This document shows, piece after piece, positions 7,178 through 8,901 of a DNA stretch of 8,901 bases. The DNA lies in assembly GCA_947176715.1 (NCBI GenBank), contig CAMWRR010000069.1, positions 1 through 8,901 of the forward strand. Direction: 5' to 3'. The translations under genes and the position numbers were made by a program. Below the pieces are notes generated by a model. It was not told where the DNA came from, did not search any database, and saw nothing but the letters and a program-made list of their open reading frames with translations. Numbering within the stretch: the first letter of the stretch is position 1; each line of letters starts with the position of its first letter. Source of the DNA: an uncultured Rikenellaceae bacterium. Lineage in GTDB: Bacteria; Bacteroidota; Bacteroidia; Bacteroidales; Rikenellaceae.

Positions 7178-8901
7178 CTATTGACGAACACACCGGACGC
7201 TATAGCCGTAGCGCCTATCGTAGCCGCTCGTACCCACTCGTCCGTTATTGAAGCCCATGCCGTACGCGTTTGTAGTGTTACTTTGGTCATAAGACCAATA
7301 GTACCCCTCCGTGCCGCAATTTTTCAGCGAACCGTCCGTGTTACGGTACCCGACAGCGAGAAACTCCAACTCACTACTATTCGATTTGGCAGTAAGAGTA
7401 AGATAGCCATAGTTGGTCGAACTCCATGTGCCACTCATGTAAGTCGCATTACATGCCGCAATGAGTTTACTCCACTGATGCTGGGTCGGCACGACGAACC
7501 CACTGGGACAAGGATTGGTACTTGAACCCCAAGAACTACCGCTCGGCGTGGAAGCATCCCAACCGATAACAGAATAGCCGGTAGTACTCCATGACACATT
7601 ACGGTTCCACTGGTAGAATTTACCTTGTGAGGCGGCACGTGTCCCTGTAAGGGCTGACGGGAGTGAAGCCACTACGGTACCGGGCTGATCTACGTTATAC
7701 AAGGCCCATTGTGCACCGCCTATGGTAACAGTCTCGCGATCTTGTATACAACGAACACTAAATCCGGACATTTTATAGTTACTACCCATGCTAACACCGC
7801 CACTAGCAAAGTACATGCGATTTGCTTTGTCTGCATTAAACGATGTAGATGCCCAATATGGACCACATATCCCGGCATCGGCTAACGCACCTGAAGGGTG
7901 GTTTAGGTACCCGACAGCAGGAAATTCCAACTTATTGGCACTATTGGTCTTATCTGTTAACGTAAGGTAGCCGTAGTTGGTCGCGCTCCATGTCCCGCCC
8001 ATATAGTAAGTAGCGTTACATGCGCTAATAAGGGCGGTCCATTGGGTATTGCTTGGCACTATGAATCCCTCGGGGCAAGGATTATTTGCCGTCTCCCAAG
8101 TATTCCCGCTCGGAGTGGTGGCATTCCACCCGCTTACGTCACCGTTGGTACTCCATGCCACTTTACGGTTCCACTGGTAGAACTTACCGCGCGAATCTTG
8201 GCGTGTACCCAAAAGTGCCGACGGAACAGATGCAGCCAATTTACCCGGAGTATCTACATTGAACGAAGACCACGTTACGCCGCCGATTGTGACTGTGGCA
8301 GGAACATCGTAACCCTGAACGACATCAAACGTCTGCGACCGGCAGTTCTTGTATGTCACATATACCGTAGCGTTGCGCGATGAGCTACCGCCATTGGCTT
8401 GTACCGTGACTGTCACCGTATTACCCGATGCCGTCGGTGTACACCACGTCTGTGATGATGTGGCCGTCATGCCCGATGTAACGGCTCCGATATTGGTTGC
8501 GGTGACCGTAATATCCTTGCCGGCAGTATCGTTGAACTTAAACTCTAAACCGGTGACATTAAACGTATATGTTATCTTTTTCTGAGCTATTTCACAGCTA
8601 CCCAAATCGCCGTTGACACCCACCAACTTGATGGTAGCACTCCTGTCTACGAATGATTGGTCCATGTCTGCGGCCATCCCCACAGTGAACGTCCCGTTGT
8701 TGCTCGATGGCAGGGTTATACCCATATTGCCATTGCTGGAAGTGACGTAGGCCGTACTCTTGACATCCCATGTTGAAGCGGTAAACGACCCGCTGACGGC
8801 ACCCGAGCCACCATATACGGTTGCAGTCGCCACCGAGATACCCGGCTTCTTGGCCTGTTTCACAGTGAAGCCGCCTATCCTGTTGCCGTCCGCCATGATG
8901 T
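7178..8901 (-). CDS. FISUMP-domain surface protein with BACON-type modules (partial, N-terminus outside the window)
   Basis: About 574 codons are visible and the frame is open to the window edge. The first ATG (8896) lies within a beta module and is not the true start. Counting from that ATG: residues 1-17 are the tail of one BACON-type module (GGFTVKQAK), about 18-107 and 108-197 are two complete modules ending EIAQKK and DVVQG, and 201-386 and 389-572 are two FISUMP domains with VTIGGxxW, GKFYQWNR, NPCPxGFxVP, LEFPAVGY / LEFLAVGY and VRCIQD / VRCVRQ. The tail parallels that of the downstream lipoprotein module for module, pointing to gene duplication. A signal peptide and fimbrillin-like N-terminus are likely by analogy but are not seen. 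It ends with TAG at 7178, and E2 begins 16 bases later. Probably the upstream gene of a two-gene or longer adhesin operon. Confidence 0.88.
   Translation of the reverse strand, partial: IMADGNRIGGFTVKQAKKPGISVATATVYGGSGAVSGSFTASTWDVKSTAYVTSSNGNMGITLPSSNNGTFTVGMAADMDQSFVDRSATIKLVGVNGDLGSCEIAQKKITYTFNVTGLEFKFNDTAGKDITVTATNIGAVTSGMTATSSQTWCTPTASGNTVTVTVQANGGSSSRNATVYVTYKNCRSQTFDVVQGYDVPATVTIGGVTWSSFNVDTPGKLAASVPSALLGTRQDSRGKFYQWNRKVAWSTNGDVSGWNATTPSGNTWETANNPCPEGFIVPSNTQWTALISACNATYYMGGTWSATNYGYLTLTDKTNSANKLEFPAVGYLNHPSGALADAGICGPYWASTSFNADKANRMYFASGGVSMGSNYKMSGFSVRCIQDRETVTIGGAQWALYNVDQPGTVVASLPSALTGTRAASQGKFYQWNRNVSWSTTGYSVIGWDASTPSGSSWGSSTNPCPSGFVVPTQHQWSKLIAACNATYMSGTWSSTNYGYLTLTAKSNSSELEFLAVGYRNTDGSLKNCGTEGYYWSYDQSNTTNAYGMGFNNGRVGTSGYDRRYGYSVRCVRQ

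Noticed and set aside
7036..7290. In-frame upstream extension of the lipoprotein gene to an ATG at 7290
   Set aside because: It would overlap the end of the neighbouring FISUMP gene by more than 100 bases and read through structured element E2. It would also place a clear lipoprotein signal peptide in the middle of the protein.

Overview
The window looks like chromosomal DNA from a Bacteroidales-type bacterium. The evidence is a very long surface lipoprotein built from a fimbrillin-like domain, BACON-type beta modules and FISUMP (Fibrobacter succinogenes major paralogous) domains, a close partner gene with the same tail, a secreted bleomycin-hydrolase-type peptidase, and a TATATTTG box fitting the Bacteroidota -7 consensus TAnnTTTG. 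The genus cannot be fixed from the sequence alone. All recognised genes lie on the minus strand.

Layout from left to right: (1) 1-332 is a non-coding interspersed repeat (copy A). (2) 447-481 is a clear intrinsic terminator for the next gene. (3) 508-1878 encodes an exported C1B cysteine peptidase with an intact catalytic set, preceded by a palindrome and a -7 box. (4) 2123-2491 and 2562 to about 2720 are two more diverged copies (B and C) of the same repeat; A is inverted relative to B and C, so A and B bracket the peptidase gene. (5) 2857-2890 is an intrinsic terminator serving the adhesin genes. (6) 2963-3071 is a structured element (E1) in the 3' untranslated region. (7) 3154-7035 encodes a 1293-residue lipoprotein adhesin. 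(8) 7061-7161 is a second, diverged copy (E2) of the structured element, filling the gap between the adhesin genes. (9) 7178-8901 is the 3' part of another adhesin gene that runs off the window.

The two adhesin genes probably form one transcription unit reading leftwards, with no convincing terminator between them other than E2 itself, and ending at 2857. Both products end in two tandem FISUMP modules and the residues VRCVRQ, and each coding region is followed by one copy of E. First modules resemble each other and second modules resemble each other, so the two-module tail, probably with E, was duplicated as a unit. The larger protein has a lipoprotein signal followed by a fimbrillin-like region, which suggests a surface-anchored or pilus-tip adhesin whose FISUMP (C-type-lectin-like) tail is the binding head.

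The strongest unexplained signals are the paired E elements, which keep the same folding plan with compensatory base changes, the length-locked but residue-variable last 41 positions of the four FISUMP modules, which recall the variable proteins of diversity-generating retroelements, and the three-copy interspersed repeat family around the peptidase gene. No reverse transcriptase, template repeat, integrase, transposase, tRNA, rRNA or CRISPR array is visible.
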